A stretch of 64,000 bases of DNA from Roseomonas aerilata DSM 19363 (GCF_000711725.1 NZ_JONP01000003.1:1-64000); one strand, 5' to 3'; shown: positions 41,729 to 50,933, counted from the first letter of the stretch. Program-made: numbers and translations. Notes: generated from the sequence alone by a model not told the origin.

Positions 41729-43978
41729 GTGGACGGCATGAACATCCCCGGCACCGACGCGCTTCTCGGCACGCCGGTCTCCATCCCCGAGCGGGGCGTG
41801 GCCAACCTCTCCCGCCGCGGCCTCTTCGGTATCGGCGCGGGCGCGCTGCTGCTCGGCACGATGGTCCGCACCCGCCCGGCCCGCGCGCAGGGCGAGGGCA
41901 TGGCGGCCGTCGCCCCTCGCCCGGGCACGCAGGTCCCGGCCTTTCTCGAGATCCGCAACGACGGCAAGGTGCGCCTCCTCTCGCCCTTCGTGGAGGGCGG
42001 GCAGGGCATCGCGACGGCCATGGCGCAGATCGTCGGCGAGGAACTGGACTTCGAGCCCGCGAACTTCATCGTGGACTGCGCCCCGCCCGGCGCCGACTAC
42101 CTCATCGTCAACGGACGGCGCCTGACGGGCGGCAGCCTCTCGGTCCGCTCCAGCTACGCCACCATGCGCCAGCTCGGCGCCACCGCGCGCAACCTGCTCG
42201 TCCGCGCCGCCGCCGCGCGGCTGGACGTGCCGGAGGGCGAGCTGACCACCGAGCCCGGCCGCGTGATCCACAAGGCCTCGAACCGCAGCCTCGCCTATGG
42301 CGAGCTGGCCGAGGCCGCGATGAAGCTGCCGCCGAGCGAGGTCGCCTCCCTCCGCGACCCCGCGACCTTCCGCTGGATCGGCAAGCCCGTGCCGCGGCTG
42401 GATGCGCGCGACAAGTCCACGGGACGCGCCCAGTACGGCATCGACCTCACCGTCGAGAACATGCTCCAGGCGAGCGTGGTTCACGCCCCGCGCCTCGGGC
42501 AGGAGCCCGGCGCGATCGCGAACGAGGCGGAGGTGCGCGGCATGCCCGGTGTGCACTCCGTCCATAAGCTGCCCGGCGCCGTCGCGGTGCTGGCCGATAG
42601 CTGGTGGCGCGCCCGCAAGGCGTCCGAGGCGCTGAACGTCACCTGGGCGGAGGGGCGGCATGACCGCGCCTTGCCCGCCGACTTCTCCTCGGCCGGCATG
42701 CTGGCCACGCTGCGCGCCGAGAAGGGCGCCGGCAGCCCCGCGGAGGAGAGCGGCAACCTCGCCGCCGCCTTCGCTAGCGCCAGCAAGACGATCGAGGCCG
42801 AGTACGACGCGCCCTACCTGGCCCACGCGCAGCTGGAGCCGCCCTCCACCATCGCCCGCTTCAACGGGGACGGCACGCTGGAGCTCTGGATGCCCAACCA
42901 GGCGCCGGAGGTGTTCCAGGAACTGGCTGCCAAGGAGGCCGGGCTGGACGCGTCGAAGGTGAAGGTCCACTCGCCCATCCTCGGCGGCTTCTTCGGCCGG
43001 CACTTCACCTACGACGCCGCCGCGCCCTACCCGCAGGCCATCGCTCTCGCCAAGGCCGTGAACCGCCCGGTGAAGGTGATCTGGAAGCGCGAGGAGGAGT
43101 TCCTGCGCGACGGGCTGCGCCCCATGGGCTTCGTGCGCTTCAAGGGCGCGGTGGGGGCGGACGGCATGCCCGTCGCCCTCCAGGCCGCCGCGGTGGGGGA
43201 GGGGCCCATCGGCCGCTACTTCGCCGCCAATGCCCCCGTCGATCCCTCGATGGTCGAGGGCATCGCCGGCAAGCCCTACGCCATCGGCGCGAAGCGGGTG
43301 GACTGCGTGAAGCTGCGCCAGCCGCCGGTCATCGCCTTCTGGCGCTCGGTCGGCCACTCGATGAACGACTTCTTCTACGAGTCCTTCCTCGACGAGCTAG
43401 CGACCGCCGGCGGCAAGGACCCCTTCGAGATGCGGCTGGCGATGCTGAAGGACAGCCCGCGCCACGCGACGCTGCTGCGCGCGGTGGCCGATCTCTCGGG
43501 CGGCTGGAAGCGCGGTCCCTTCGATGCCGAGGGCGGCAAGCGCGCCCGCGGCGTTGCCATGGCCTCGCCCTTCGGCTCGGAGGTCGCGACCATCGCCGAG
43601 GTCTCCATCACCGACGGAGAGATCCAGGTCCACGACCTCTGGATCGCGATCGATCCGGGACGGGCGGTGAACCCCGGCCTGATCGAGGCCCAGGTGCAAT
43701 CCGCGGCCGCCATCGGCCTCTCCTCCGCCCTGCTGGAGGAGGTGGTCTATGAGAATGGCGAGCCGCAGGCGCGGAACTTCGACGGCTACACCATCCTTCC
43801 TCATGCCCGGATGCCGCGGGTGCATGTGAAGGTGGTGGAGAGCGGCGCGGCGCTCGGCGGCGTGGGCGAGCCTGGCGTGCCCGGCGTGCCGCCGGCGGTG
43901 GCGAACGCGGTGGCCGCGCTGACCGGCCAGCGCATCCGCAGCCTGCCGATGTCAAAGGCCCGGCTCGGCTCCGCCTAG
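41729..43978 (+). CDS. Molybdopterin-binding subunit, isoquinoline 1-oxidoreductase beta type
   Basis: 749 aa from a GTG with GGGGA eight bases upstream; an ATG nine bases further is the alternative. A twin-arginine signal, SRRGLFGIGAGALLLGTM, near residue 30 indicates export as a folded Mo enzyme together with the [2Fe-2S] subunit. Family features are RWIGKPVPRLDARDKSTGRAQYG, GGFFGRHFTYD, FWRSVGHSMNDFF in place of the usual CoxL-type loop, and the catalytic-glutamate motif GGVGEPGVPGVPPAV. This branch hydroxylates N-heterocycles such as isoquinoline or oxidises aldehydes in the periplasm. The substrate is not deducible. A strong hairpin follows. Confidence 0.92.
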   Translation: MDGMNIPGTDALLGTPVSIPERGVANLSRRGLFGIGAGALLLGTMVRTRPARAQGEGMAAVAPRPGTQVPAFLEIRNDGKVRLLSPFVEGGQGIATAMAQIVGEELDFEPANFIVDCAPPGADYLIVNGRRLTGGSLSVRSSYATMRQLGATARNLLVRAAAARLDVPEGELTTEPGRVIHKASNRSLAYGELAEAAMKLPPSEVASLRDPATFRWIGKPVPRLDARDKSTGRAQYGIDLTVENMLQASVVHAPRLGQEPGAIANEAEVRGMPGVHSVHKLPGAVAVLADSWWRARKASEALNVTWAEGRHDRALPADFSSAGMLATLRAEKGAGSPAEESGNLAAAFASASKTIEAEYDAPYLAHAQLEPPSTIARFNGDGTLELWMPNQAPEVFQELAAKEAGLDASKVKVHSPILGGFFGRHFTYDAAAPYPQAIALAKAVNRPVKVIWKREEEFLRDGLRPMGFVRFKGAVGADGMPVALQAAAVGEGPIGRYFAANAPVDPSMVEGIAGKPYAIGAKRVDCVKLRQPPVIAFWRSVGHSMNDFFYESFLDELATAGGKDPFEMRLAMLKDSPRHATLLRAVADLSGGWKRGPFDAEGGKRARGVAMASPFGSEVATIAEVSITDGEIQVHDLWIAIDPGRAVNPGLIEAQVQSAAAIGLSSALLEEVVYENGEPQARNFDGYTILPHARMPRVHVKVVESGAALGGVGEPGVPGVPPAVANAVAALTGQRIRSLPMSKARLGSA

Positions 43979-43985
43979 CCGAAGC

Positions 43986-44016
43986 GGCGGGCGGGGAGGA
44001 TCACTCCCCGCCCGCC
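43986..44016. terminator. Bidirectional hairpin between hydroxylase and amidase genes
   Basis: GGCGGGCGGGGA pairs perfectly with TCCCCGCCCGCC (12 bp, 7-nt loop). It starts 8 bp after the hydroxylase stop and includes the stop codon and last codons of the convergent amidase gene. Its placement between convergent genes suggests termination in both directions. Confidence 0.6.
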
Positions 44017-45353
44017 AGCGCGCCTTCCACCGCGCGGGCGACGGCAAGCAGCCGCCGGTCCCCGCCGTTCTCCCCCATCAGCATCAGCCCCACCGGCGCT
44101 TCGCCCGGCGTGTGGCAGGGAAGACTGATCGAGCAGCGGTCGAGGAAGTTACCGACCGCCGTGTTCCGCAGCAGCAGCAGGTTGATCCGGTTGAAGCTCT
44201 CGGCCGTCGCGAGTTCCGCGATGGCGGGCGGCGTCAGTGGGCAGGTGGGGGCGACAATGGCGTCGAAGGGCGCCGTGCGCGGGGCGGTGGCCGCGATGAT
44301 GCTGGCGCGCGCGGCCCCCAACGCGATGAGGTCCGCCGCCGTCATGCCTGCGCCGCGCTCGATACGCGCGAGGATCAGCGGGTCGTAGAGGTCGCGCGCG
44401 CGGGCGATGAGGTCGCGGTGCAGCGCCCAGGATTCGGCCGCGGCAAAACCGCCGGTGGCGTTGGCCGCCGGGATCTCCGCCAGTTCCGGCAGCGCCACGT
44501 CCATCAGCCGCGCCCCCGCCGCTTCCAATCGCCGCAGCGCCAGCTCGAAGGCGGCGATGACGGCCGGGGCTAGCCCGTCGAAGAGAGCGGTCGAGCTGGG
44601 CAGGCCGAGGCGCAGCCCGTCGAGTGAAGCGGCCGGCGGCGGGGCGGCATCCTCCTCCCCCGCCATCACCGCATCCAGGATGGCGCAGCAGGCGGCGGAA
44701 GGCGCGAGGGGGCCGATGCTGTCGAGCGTGGTCGAGAGCGGGAAGGCACCCGCCAGCGGCACGCGCCGGGCCGTCGGCTTGAAGCCCGCGATGCCGCAGA
44801 ACGCCGCCGGCACGCGGCAGGACCCGCCGGTGTCGGAGCCGATCCCGCCGAAGCCCATCCCGTCCGCCACCGCGACCGCAGCGCCGGAGGAGGAGCCGCC
44901 CGGCGCCCGCCCCGTCGCGCGGTCATAGGGCGAGAGGGGCGTGCCGAGATGCGGGTTGAGGCCGGTGCCGGAGAAGGCGAACTCCACCATGTTCGTGCGC
45001 CCGAGCACGACGAAGCCCGCGCGTTCCAGCCGCGCGATGGCGGGAGCGGTCGCCGTCGCGGGCGGTGCGTCGCGCAGCGCGACCGAGCCCGCGCGCGTCA
45101 CCGCGCCCGCCTGGTCGAAGAGGTCCTTGATGCTGATGGGGATGCCCGCATAGGGGCTTGGCGCACGGCCGGCGCGGCGGAGCGAATCCATCGCCCCCGC
45201 GGCCGCGCGCGCGGCTTCCGCCTGCACCTCGACGAAGGCGCGCGCGCCCTCGCCGGCGGGGTCCGCAATTCGGCCGAGGGCCTCCTCCACAAGCTGCGCG
45301 GCGGTGGTCCCACCATCGGCGAGGGCGCGGGCGGCGGCGTCGATCGTCATCAT
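44001..45353 (-). CDS. Amidase (amidase-signature family)
   Basis: 450 aa from the double ATG at 45353; longer in-frame starts run into the promoter of the TRAP operon. The Ser-cisSer-Lys triad is visible: Lys in PISIKDLFD, Ser in GGSSSGAAVAVADG and the nucleophile in GSDTGGSCRVPAAFCG. It hydrolyses an amide to acid and ammonia; related entries include aryl-acylamidases and GatA-like proteins, but no GatB/GatC is nearby. It stands alone between a Mo hydroxylase and a TRAP transporter, so the substrate is open. Confidence 0.9.
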   Translation of the reverse strand: MMTIDAAARALADGGTTAAQLVEEALGRIADPAGEGARAFVEVQAEAARAAAGAMDSLRRAGRAPSPYAGIPISIKDLFDQAGAVTRAGSVALRDAPPATATAPAIARLERAGFVVLGRTNMVEFAFSGTGLNPHLGTPLSPYDRATGRAPGGSSSGAAVAVADGMGFGGIGSDTGGSCRVPAAFCGIAGFKPTARRVPLAGAFPLSTTLDSIGPLAPSAACCAILDAVMAGEEDAAPPPAASLDGLRLGLPSSTALFDGLAPAVIAAFELALRRLEAAGARLMDVALPELAEIPAANATGGFAAAESWALHRDLIARARDLYDPLILARIERGAGMTAADLIALGAARASIIAATAPRTAPFDAIVAPTCPLTPPAIAELATAESFNRINLLLLRNTAVGNFLDRCSISLPCHTPGEAPVGLMLMGENGGDRRLLAVARAVEGALAGGE

Positions 45354-45399
45354 AGCGCGATGATGCGGCGCCCGTGGGGGGACGGCAATGCGAGCGACG

Positions 45400-45450
45400 T
45401 TGACAGCGGATGGCGGCTGGCAGCACGTTGCGGATAACCATTGGGTTACC
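45400..45450 (+). promoter_or_regulatory. Candidate promoter and palindromic operator of the TRAP/uronate operon
   Basis: A consensus -35 TTGACA is at 45400-45405; the -10 region about 17 bp later is weak (around CACGTT). At 45435-45448 TAACC-ATTG-GGTTA forms an inverted repeat, inside the longer near-palindrome GGATAACC...GGTTACC. It sits close to the expected transcription start, 35 bp before dctP, where a repressor would block initiation. No regulator gene lies in the operon. Confidence 0.42.
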
Positions 45451-45484
45451 GTCAAGGGGCCCCTGCGACACCGGGAGACTGTCC

Positions 45485-46471
45485 ATGACCATCCACGCGC
45501 CTCGCCGCGCCCTGCTCCTGGGCGCGCTCGCCGCCCCCTTCATTGCCGGCCGCGCCTTCGCGCAGGCGATCACGCTCCGCTCCGCCGACGTCCATCCGGA
45601 CGGCTACCCGACGGTCGAGGCGGTGAAGTTCATGAGCAAGCAGGTCGAGGAGCGCTCGGGCGGGCGGCTCCGCATCCAGGTCTTCGGCTCCCGCCAGCTC
45701 GGCGAGGAGAAGGACACGCTGGAGCAGACGCGCTTCGGCGTCATCGACCTGAATCGTGTGAACTCCGCGAGCCTCAACTCCCTCATCCCCGAGACGGTGA
45801 TCCCCGGCCTGCCCTTCCTGTTCCGGGACGAGGCGCACATGCACCGCGTGCTGGACGGCGCGATCGGCGACGACATCATGTCCAGCGGCCCGCGCCATAA
45901 CCTCATCCCGCTCGGCTACTACGACAGCGGCGCGCGCAGCTTCTACATGCGCACGAAGGCGATCCACGAGCCGGGCGACCTGCGCGGCCAGAAGGTCCGC
46001 GTGCAGGCCTCGGACATGTGGGTGGCGATGATGCGCGCCTTCGGCGCCAACCCGACGCCGCTGCCGACCGGCGAGGTCTACTCCGCCCTCCAAACCGGCG
46101 TGGTGGACGGGGCCGAGAACAACTACCCCTCCTACCAGTCCTTCCGGCACTTCGAGGTCGCGAAGTTCTACTCCGTCTCCGAGCACTCCATGGCGCCGGA
46201 GATCCTGGTCATGGCCAAGCGCTCCTACGACCGCCTGCCGAAGGAGCTGCAGGACATCCTGCGCCAGGCCGCGAAGGACAGCGTGCCCGAGATGCGCCGC
46301 CTGTGGCAGGCCCGCAGCGAGGAGGCCAAGGCCGCCGTCATCGCCGCCGGCGCCCAGATCAACACCATGGACAAGACGCCCTTCGAGCGCGCCATGGGCC
46401 CGGTCTACGACCGCTTCGTGAGCGACGCCCGCATGAAGGGCATCGTCTCCCGCATCCGCGAGTCGACCTGA
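45485..46471 (+). CDS. dctP: TRAP transporter substrate-binding protein (DctP family)
   Basis: 328 aa with signal peptide (MTIHAPRRALLLGALAAPFIAGRAFA). The DctP pattern is clear: ITLRSADVHPDGYPTVEAVKFMSKQVEERSGGRLRIQVFG, a substrate-binding Arg in the LRGQKVRVQAS segment, ALQTGVVDGAENNYPSYQSF and YFVS-like SVSEHSMAPEILVM. It captures an organic acid in the periplasm for the DctQM permease encoded by the next two genes. The uronate dehydrogenase and mutarotase-like genes in the same operon suggest hexuronate as the ligand. GGGAG precedes the ATG. Confidence 0.93.
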   Translation: MTIHAPRRALLLGALAAPFIAGRAFAQAITLRSADVHPDGYPTVEAVKFMSKQVEERSGGRLRIQVFGSRQLGEEKDTLEQTRFGVIDLNRVNSASLNSLIPETVIPGLPFLFRDEAHMHRVLDGAIGDDIMSSGPRHNLIPLGYYDSGARSFYMRTKAIHEPGDLRGQKVRVQASDMWVAMMRAFGANPTPLPTGEVYSALQTGVVDGAENNYPSYQSFRHFEVAKFYSVSEHSMAPEILVMAKRSYDRLPKELQDILRQAAKDSVPEMRRLWQARSEEAKAAVIAAGAQINTMDKTPFERAMGPVYDRFVSDARMKGIVSRIREST

Positions 46472-46473
46472 TC

Positions 46474-47007
46474 GTGCTCGCCACCACTCAGCGCGGCTTC
46501 TCGGCCGCGCTGGATGCCATCTGCCGCGTCACCCTCTTCGTCGCTGCCTTCGCGCTGCTCGCGATGGTGGCAGTGGTGGCCTACGCCGTCTTCGGGCGCT
46601 TCGTCTTGAACGACACGCCCTCCTGGGCGGAGTCGGCCGCGATGATGCTGATGGCCTGGACCATTATGGGTGCCGCCGCCGTCGGCGTGCGGGAGGGCTT
46701 CCACATGGGCTTCGACACGCTAAAGACCCTGCTGCCCGCCCCGCTCGAACGGCTCTGCGACGTGGTGTCCGACCTCTGCATCACCGCCTTCGGCATCGGC
46801 ATGGCCTGGTTCACCGGCCAGCTCGCGGCTGAGGTGGCCGACACCACCCTGCCCACCATCGGGCTCAGCGGCGCGGTGGAGTACCTGCCGCTGGTCCTCG
46901 GCGGCGTGCTCATCACCCTGTTCGGGATCGAGCGCCTCCTTGCCCACGCGGCCGGGATGCGGGCGCCGGCGGACATGCACCCCAAACCCATCCTAACCGA
47001 CGCCTGA
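46474..47007 (+). CDS. dctQ: TRAP transporter small membrane subunit (DctQ)
   Basis: 177 aa from a GTG only 2 bases after the dctP stop. Four hydrophobic segments are visible (around LFVAAFALLAMVAVVAYAVFG, WAESAAMMLMAWTIMGAAA, VVSDLCITAFGIGMAW and YLPLVLGGVLITLFGI), the standard topology of DctQ. The motif FGRFVLNDTPSWAESAAMM is typical. It pairs with DctM to form the sodium-driven permease. There is no homology to an enzyme. Confidence 0.9.
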   Translation: MLATTQRGFSAALDAICRVTLFVAAFALLAMVAVVAYAVFGRFVLNDTPSWAESAAMMLMAWTIMGAAAVGVREGFHMGFDTLKTLLPAPLERLCDVVSDLCITAFGIGMAWFTGQLAAEVADTTLPTIGLSGAVEYLPLVLGGVLITLFGIERLLAHAAGMRAPADMHPKPILTDA

Positions 47008-47032
47008 CGCCCCGGGCGCGGAGAGACAATCC

Positions 47033-48313
47033 ATGGATATCGCGGTCCTGCTCGGCAGCTTCGCGCTGCTGCTGCTGATCGGCACGCCCGTTGCCTTCGC
47101 GCTGGGCATCGCCGCCTTCGTCACGGTGCTCTGGATGGATCTGCCGGCCATCGTGGTCTTTCAGCAGATCGCCTCTGGCATGAACATCTTCTCCATGCTG
47201 GCGATCCCCTTCTTCATCTTCGCCGGCGACCTGATGATGCGCGGCCAGATCGCCGACCGCCTCGTGGCGCTGGCCTCCGCCATGGTGGGCCACCTGCGCG
47301 GGGGTCTGGGCCAGGTGAACGTGGTCGCGGCGACGCTCTTCGGCGGTGTCTCGGGCTCGGCCGTCGCCGACGCCTCGGCCATCGGCGGCGTGATGATCCC
47401 GCAGATGCGGGCGCGGGGCTACGCGCCGGACTACGCGGTGAACGTCACCGCCAACGCGGCGCTGATCGACCTGCTGATCCCGCCCAGCCACAACATGATC
47501 CTCTACGTCATCGCCGCCGGCGGCGCGATCTCGGTGGCGGACCTCTTCACCGCGGGCCTCATCCCCGGCCTGCTGCTGATGCTGACCATCATGTTCGTCG
47601 CCTGGCTCGTCGCCGTCCGCCGCGGCTACCCGCGGGAGACCTTCCCGGGCTGGTGGGCGCTGCTGCGCCTCGCCGTCGGCGCCATCCCCGGCCTGATGCT
47701 CATCGTCATCATCTTCGCCGGCGTCCGCTCGGGCATCTTCACCGCCACCGAGAGCGCCTGCGTTGCCGTGATCTACGCCCTGCTGGTCATCGGCCTCGTC
47801 TATCGCAGCCTCACCTGGGGGGCCTTCAAGGAGGCCGTCCTCGGCGCCTGCCGCACCACGGGAATGGTGCTGCTGATCATCGGCACGGCCTCCGCCTTCG
47901 GCTGGCTGATGGCGCTGATGCAGGTGCCGGCCGCGGCCGTCGCGATGATGAAGGGCATCACCTCCGACCCGTTGGCCATGCTGCTGCTGATCAACGTCGT
48001 CCTGCTGGTGCTCGGCACCTTCATGGACATGGCGCCGCTGATCATGATCGGCACGCCGGTCTTCCTGCCGGTGGCCGTGGCCGCCGGGATGGACCCCGTG
48101 CAGTTCGGCATCGTGCTCATCCTGAACCTCGGCATCGGCCTGATCACGCCCCCGGTCGGTCCCCTGCTCTTCGTCGCTTGCGCGGTGGGCAAGGTCTCGA
48201 TGTGGGAGGCCACGCGCACCAGCGCGCCCTTCTACATCGCCAGCTTTGTGGTCCTGTTGGCCGTGACGTACATTCCCTGGCTCTCGCTCTGGCTCCCGTC
48301 CGTCTTCCACTGA
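47033..48313 (+). CDS. dctM: TRAP transporter large permease subunit (DctM)
   Basis: 426 aa, about twelve hydrophobic segments. Family landmarks are FALLLLIGTPVAFALGIAAF at the N terminus, IPFFIFAGDLMMRGQIADRLV, GGVSGSAVADASAIGGVMIP, the conserved PPSHNMILY, and the late LNLGIGLITPPVGPLLFVAC. It forms the transport pore of the secondary (sodium-gradient) TRAP system with DctQ. The next gene, uronate dehydrogenase, starts 7 bp later, so transport and first catabolic step are linked. Confidence 0.95.
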   Translation: MDIAVLLGSFALLLLIGTPVAFALGIAAFVTVLWMDLPAIVVFQQIASGMNIFSMLAIPFFIFAGDLMMRGQIADRLVALASAMVGHLRGGLGQVNVVAATLFGGVSGSAVADASAIGGVMIPQMRARGYAPDYAVNVTANAALIDLLIPPSHNMILYVIAAGGAISVADLFTAGLIPGLLLMLTIMFVAWLVAVRRGYPRETFPGWWALLRLAVGAIPGLMLIVIIFAGVRSGIFTATESACVAVIYALLVIGLVYRSLTWGAFKEAVLGACRTTGMVLLIIGTASAFGWLMALMQVPAAAVAMMKGITSDPLAMLLLINVVLLVLGTFMDMAPLIMIGTPVFLPVAVAAGMDPVQFGIVLILNLGIGLITPPVGPLLFVACAVGKVSMWEATRTSAPFYIASFVVLLAVTYIPWLSLWLPSVFH

Positions 48314-48320
48314 GGCCCTC

Positions 48321-49163
48321 ATGACCGACAAGACACGCCCCGTCCTGCTCACCGGGGCGTCCGGCAACCTCGGCCGCGCGCTCGCGCCCGCGCTGACCGC
48401 GGCCGGCTACACGCTCCGCCTGACCGACATCGCCCCCTTTCCGGACGCGGTGCCGGCCGGCGCCACCTTCACGAAGGCGGACCTGAACGACGGCCCGACC
48501 ATCCTGCGCCTGGCCGAGGGCTGCCAGGCGATCCTGCACTTCGGCGGCGTCAGTACCGAGCAGGCCTTCGAGGTGGTGCTCGGCCCCAACATCCGCGGCC
48601 TCTACCACATCTACGAGGCCGCCCGGCGGGAGCGCGCCCGCGTCCTCTTTGCCAGCAGCAACCACAGCATCGGCTTCCACGAGCGTCCGGCCGGCAACGC
48701 GGAGCTGCTGGACGCCGACTGCGCCTTCCGCCCGGACGGCTTCTACGGCCTCTCCAAGGCTTATGGCGAGCTGATGGGCCGGCTCTACTGGGACAAGCAC
48801 GGGGTGGAGAACCTCAACCTCCGCATCGGCTCCTCCTTTCCCGAGCCGGTGGACGCGCGGATGCTCTCCACCTGGCTCTCCTACGCGGACCTCGCGCGGC
48901 TGATGGAGCGCTTCCTGGAGGCACCGCGCATCGGCCATGCGGTGGTCTGGGGCGCCTCGAAGAACCCCGCGACCTACTGGGGCGGCGATCACCGCGACCG
49001 CATCGGCTGGGAGCCGCAGGACACGGCCGAGGCCTTCCGCGACAAGGTCGGCGGCAAGGTCTCGGGCGACCCGGTGACGGAGCGCTACCAGGGCGGCGGC
49101 TATACCGCCATGGACTACACGCGAGAGACGCCCTCGCCGAAGGACCAGTTCTCGCTGGACTAG
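48321..49163 (+). CDS. udh: Uronate dehydrogenase
   Basis: 280-aa short-chain (extended SDR) dehydrogenase of the normal size. It follows the Agrobacterium uronate dehydrogenase closely: the NAD site TGASGNLG (11-18), LHFGGVS, NIRGLYHIYEAAR, FASSNHSIGFH, catalytic Tyr142 and Lys146 in FYGLSKAYGE, LRIGSSFPEP, RMLSTWLSYAD, VVWGASKNPATYW and RYQGGGY near the end. It oxidises glucuronate or galacturonate with NAD to the aldarolactone, the first step of the oxidative uronate pathway. It lies right after the TRAP permease genes. No lactonase or aldarate dehydratase is in view. Confidence 0.92.
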   Translation: MTDKTRPVLLTGASGNLGRALAPALTAAGYTLRLTDIAPFPDAVPAGATFTKADLNDGPTILRLAEGCQAILHFGGVSTEQAFEVVLGPNIRGLYHIYEAARRERARVLFASSNHSIGFHERPAGNAELLDADCAFRPDGFYGLSKAYGELMGRLYWDKHGVENLNLRIGSSFPEPVDARMLSTWLSYADLARLMERFLEAPRIGHAVVWGASKNPATYWGGDHRDRIGWEPQDTAEAFRDKVGGKVSGDPVTERYQGGGYTAMDYTRETPSPKDQFSLD

Positions 49164-49168
49164 GCGGG

Positions 49169-50008
49169 ATGATCGAGATCGCCGGCGGCGAGTGGCGGGC
49201 CGGCCTGCTGCCCGCGCGCGGCGGCGCCCTGGCCCGCCTCACCCATGCGGGCGAGGACGTGCTCGTCCCCTTGCCCGAGGGCGCGGATCCCAACGACAGC
49301 TGGGCCGGCGCCTTCGTCATGCTGCCCTGGACGAACCGGCTGGACGAGGGGCGGCTGCCGCATCCGGGGGGCGTCGCGCATTTCCCGTGCAACCGCGTGG
49401 CCGAGCGCACCGCGCTGCACGGCCTCTCGCGCGAGCACGCCTGGGAGGTGGAGAGCGCCGGGGCGGACCGCGCCGTGCTCGTGCAGCGGATCGACATTGC
49501 GCCCTACCGCTACGTCGCGCGGATGGAGCTGCGGCTGGGCGCGGCCTTCGGCCTCGTGCTGACGGTGACGAATGACGGGGCGGAGGGGATGCCCTTCGGC
49601 AGCGGCTGGCACCCCTTCTTCGTCCGCCCAGCCGGCACGCGCATCGCCTTCCGCGCGAGCGGCATGATCGAGCGCGACGTCCGGAACCTTCCCGTCGGCC
49701 TCGCTGCCTCCGACGGCCTGGAAGGCGGCGAGGAGGCCTTTGCGGGGCAGGACACGCACTACACCGGCTGGGACGGCGCGCTGCGGCTCAATCTCGGCGC
49801 GCGCGCCTTCGCGATGACGGGCGAGGGCGCCTGGTCGCGCAACCTGCAGGTCTTCGCGCCGCGCGGCGCGGGCGTGATCTGCGCCGAGCCCGTGAGCCAC
49901 GTGCCGGACGTGGCGAACCGTCCCGACTTCGCCTCCTTCGGTGACATGCGGCACCTCGCGCATGGCGCGGCGATCACAGGGGGAGTCTCGTTGATGCCCG
50001 TGACGTGA
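49169..50008 (+). CDS. Aldose 1-epimerase-family protein of the uronate operon
   Basis: 279-aa galactose-mutarotase-like beta-sandwich protein. Features are LLPARGGALARLTHAGEDVLVP, GAFVMLPWTNRLDEGRL with the conserved NR, ALHGLSREHAW with a catalytic-type His, and FGSGWHPFF with a second His. A Glu near the C terminus (ICAEPVSH) would be the base. It starts 5 bp after udh and probably speeds conversion between uronate anomers for the dehydrogenase, which uses the cyclic form (inference). Last gene of the operon that begins with dctP. Confidence 0.87.
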   Translation: MIEIAGGEWRAGLLPARGGALARLTHAGEDVLVPLPEGADPNDSWAGAFVMLPWTNRLDEGRLPHPGGVAHFPCNRVAERTALHGLSREHAWEVESAGADRAVLVQRIDIAPYRYVARMELRLGAAFGLVLTVTNDGAEGMPFGSGWHPFFVRPAGTRIAFRASGMIERDVRNLPVGLAASDGLEGGEEAFAGQDTHYTGWDGALRLNLGARAFAMTGEGAWSRNLQVFAPRGAGVICAEPVSHVPDVANRPDFASFGDMRHLAHGAAITGGVSLMPVT

Positions 50009-50069
50009 TGCAACCGGCAACCTTCGGGAGCAGCACCGCGTTCGCCAGCGAACTGCGGAGATCCTCACC

Positions 50070-50933
50070 ATGGCATCCGGCACGGCGCGCAGAACAGACC
50101 CGAAGCTCTGGGAGAAGGTGAAGGCGCGCGTCACGCGCGGCAGCAAAGGCGGCGATGCCGGCGAGTGGTCGGCGCGCAAGGCGCAGCTGGCGGTTGCCGA
50201 GTACAAGAAGGCGGGCGGCGGCTACGAGGGCGGCAAGAGCGCCGACAACCACCTCTCCCAGTGGACGGAGGAGGACTGGGGCACGAAGTCGGGCCGCGAG
50301 AGCGGGAAGACCGGCGAGCGCTACCTTCCCCGCAAGGCTAGGGAATCGCTGAGCAGCACGGAGTACGCGCGCACGACAGCAGCCAAGCGGCGCGACACGG
50401 CGGCTGGCAAGCAGTTCTCCCGCCAGCCCGCGGATGTCGCGCGCAAGACGGCGAAGGCGCGGGACACCGGCAAGGCGGCGCCGGCGAAGCGGGCGACCGC
50501 GGCGAAGCCGGCCGCGACGAAGGGCACCACCACGCGCCGCGCCGCGCCCGCCGCGCGCAAGCCGGCCGCGGCGGCGACGAAGCGCTCGCCCGCGGCCAAG
50601 AGGACGACGACCGCGCGCAAGGCATCCGCGACGAGCAGCACAACGCGCAAGCCAGCGACCCCGGCGGCGAAGCGCGCCCCGGCGGCGAAGCGCGCCCCGG
50701 CGGCGAAGCGCGCCCCGGCGGCGAAGCGCGCCCCGGCGGCGGAGCGCACCGCCCCGGCCGCCCGCAAGGCCCCGGCCAAGCGCCCGGCAGCGAAGGCAGC
50801 CACGCGGACCACCACCAAGCCGGCCGCCCGCAAGGCGCCCAGCCGGGCGGCGGCGGCCCGCGCTACCCCCGCGACGCGCCGCGTCACGACCAAGCGCCCC
50901 ACCAAGGGCCCGAGCAAGGGGAAGACCCGGTGA
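50070..50933 (+). CDS. DUF5872-domain protein with histone-H1-like tail
   Basis: 287 aa. Residues about 7-130 match the DUF5872 pattern: DPKLWEKVKARVTRG, GEWSARKAQLAVAEYKKAGGGYEG, SADNHLSQWTEEDWGTKSG and TGERYLPRKARESLSSTEY. The remaining 150 or so residues are an extended tail of Lys, Arg, Ala, Pro and Thr, like the C-terminal domain of eukaryotic H1 and bacterial Hc1/AlgP-type proteins, including four RAPAAK-type repeats. Such tails bind DNA without sequence preference. The stop overlaps a GTG start of the second tailed protein (GTGA). Nucleoid or stress function is inferred, not known. Confidence 0.85.
   Translation: MASGTARRTDPKLWEKVKARVTRGSKGGDAGEWSARKAQLAVAEYKKAGGGYEGGKSADNHLSQWTEEDWGTKSGRESGKTGERYLPRKARESLSSTEYARTTAAKRRDTAAGKQFSRQPADVARKTAKARDTGKAAPAKRATAAKPAATKGTTTRRAAPAARKPAAAATKRSPAAKRTTTARKASATSSTTRKPATPAAKRAPAAKRAPAAKRAPAAKRAPAAERTAPAARKAPAKRPAAKAATRTTTKPAARKAPSRAAAARATPATRRVTTKRPTKGPSKGKTR
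50671..50742 (+). repeat. Four 18-bp tandem repeats in the H1-like tail
   Basis: Units at 50671, 50689, 50707 and 50725 (AGCGCGCCCCGGCGGCGA; the last copy differs at its end) encode the hexapeptide KRAPAA/RAPAAK. They are the only exact tandem run in the tail and are a likely site of length variation between strains. Confidence 0.9.
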
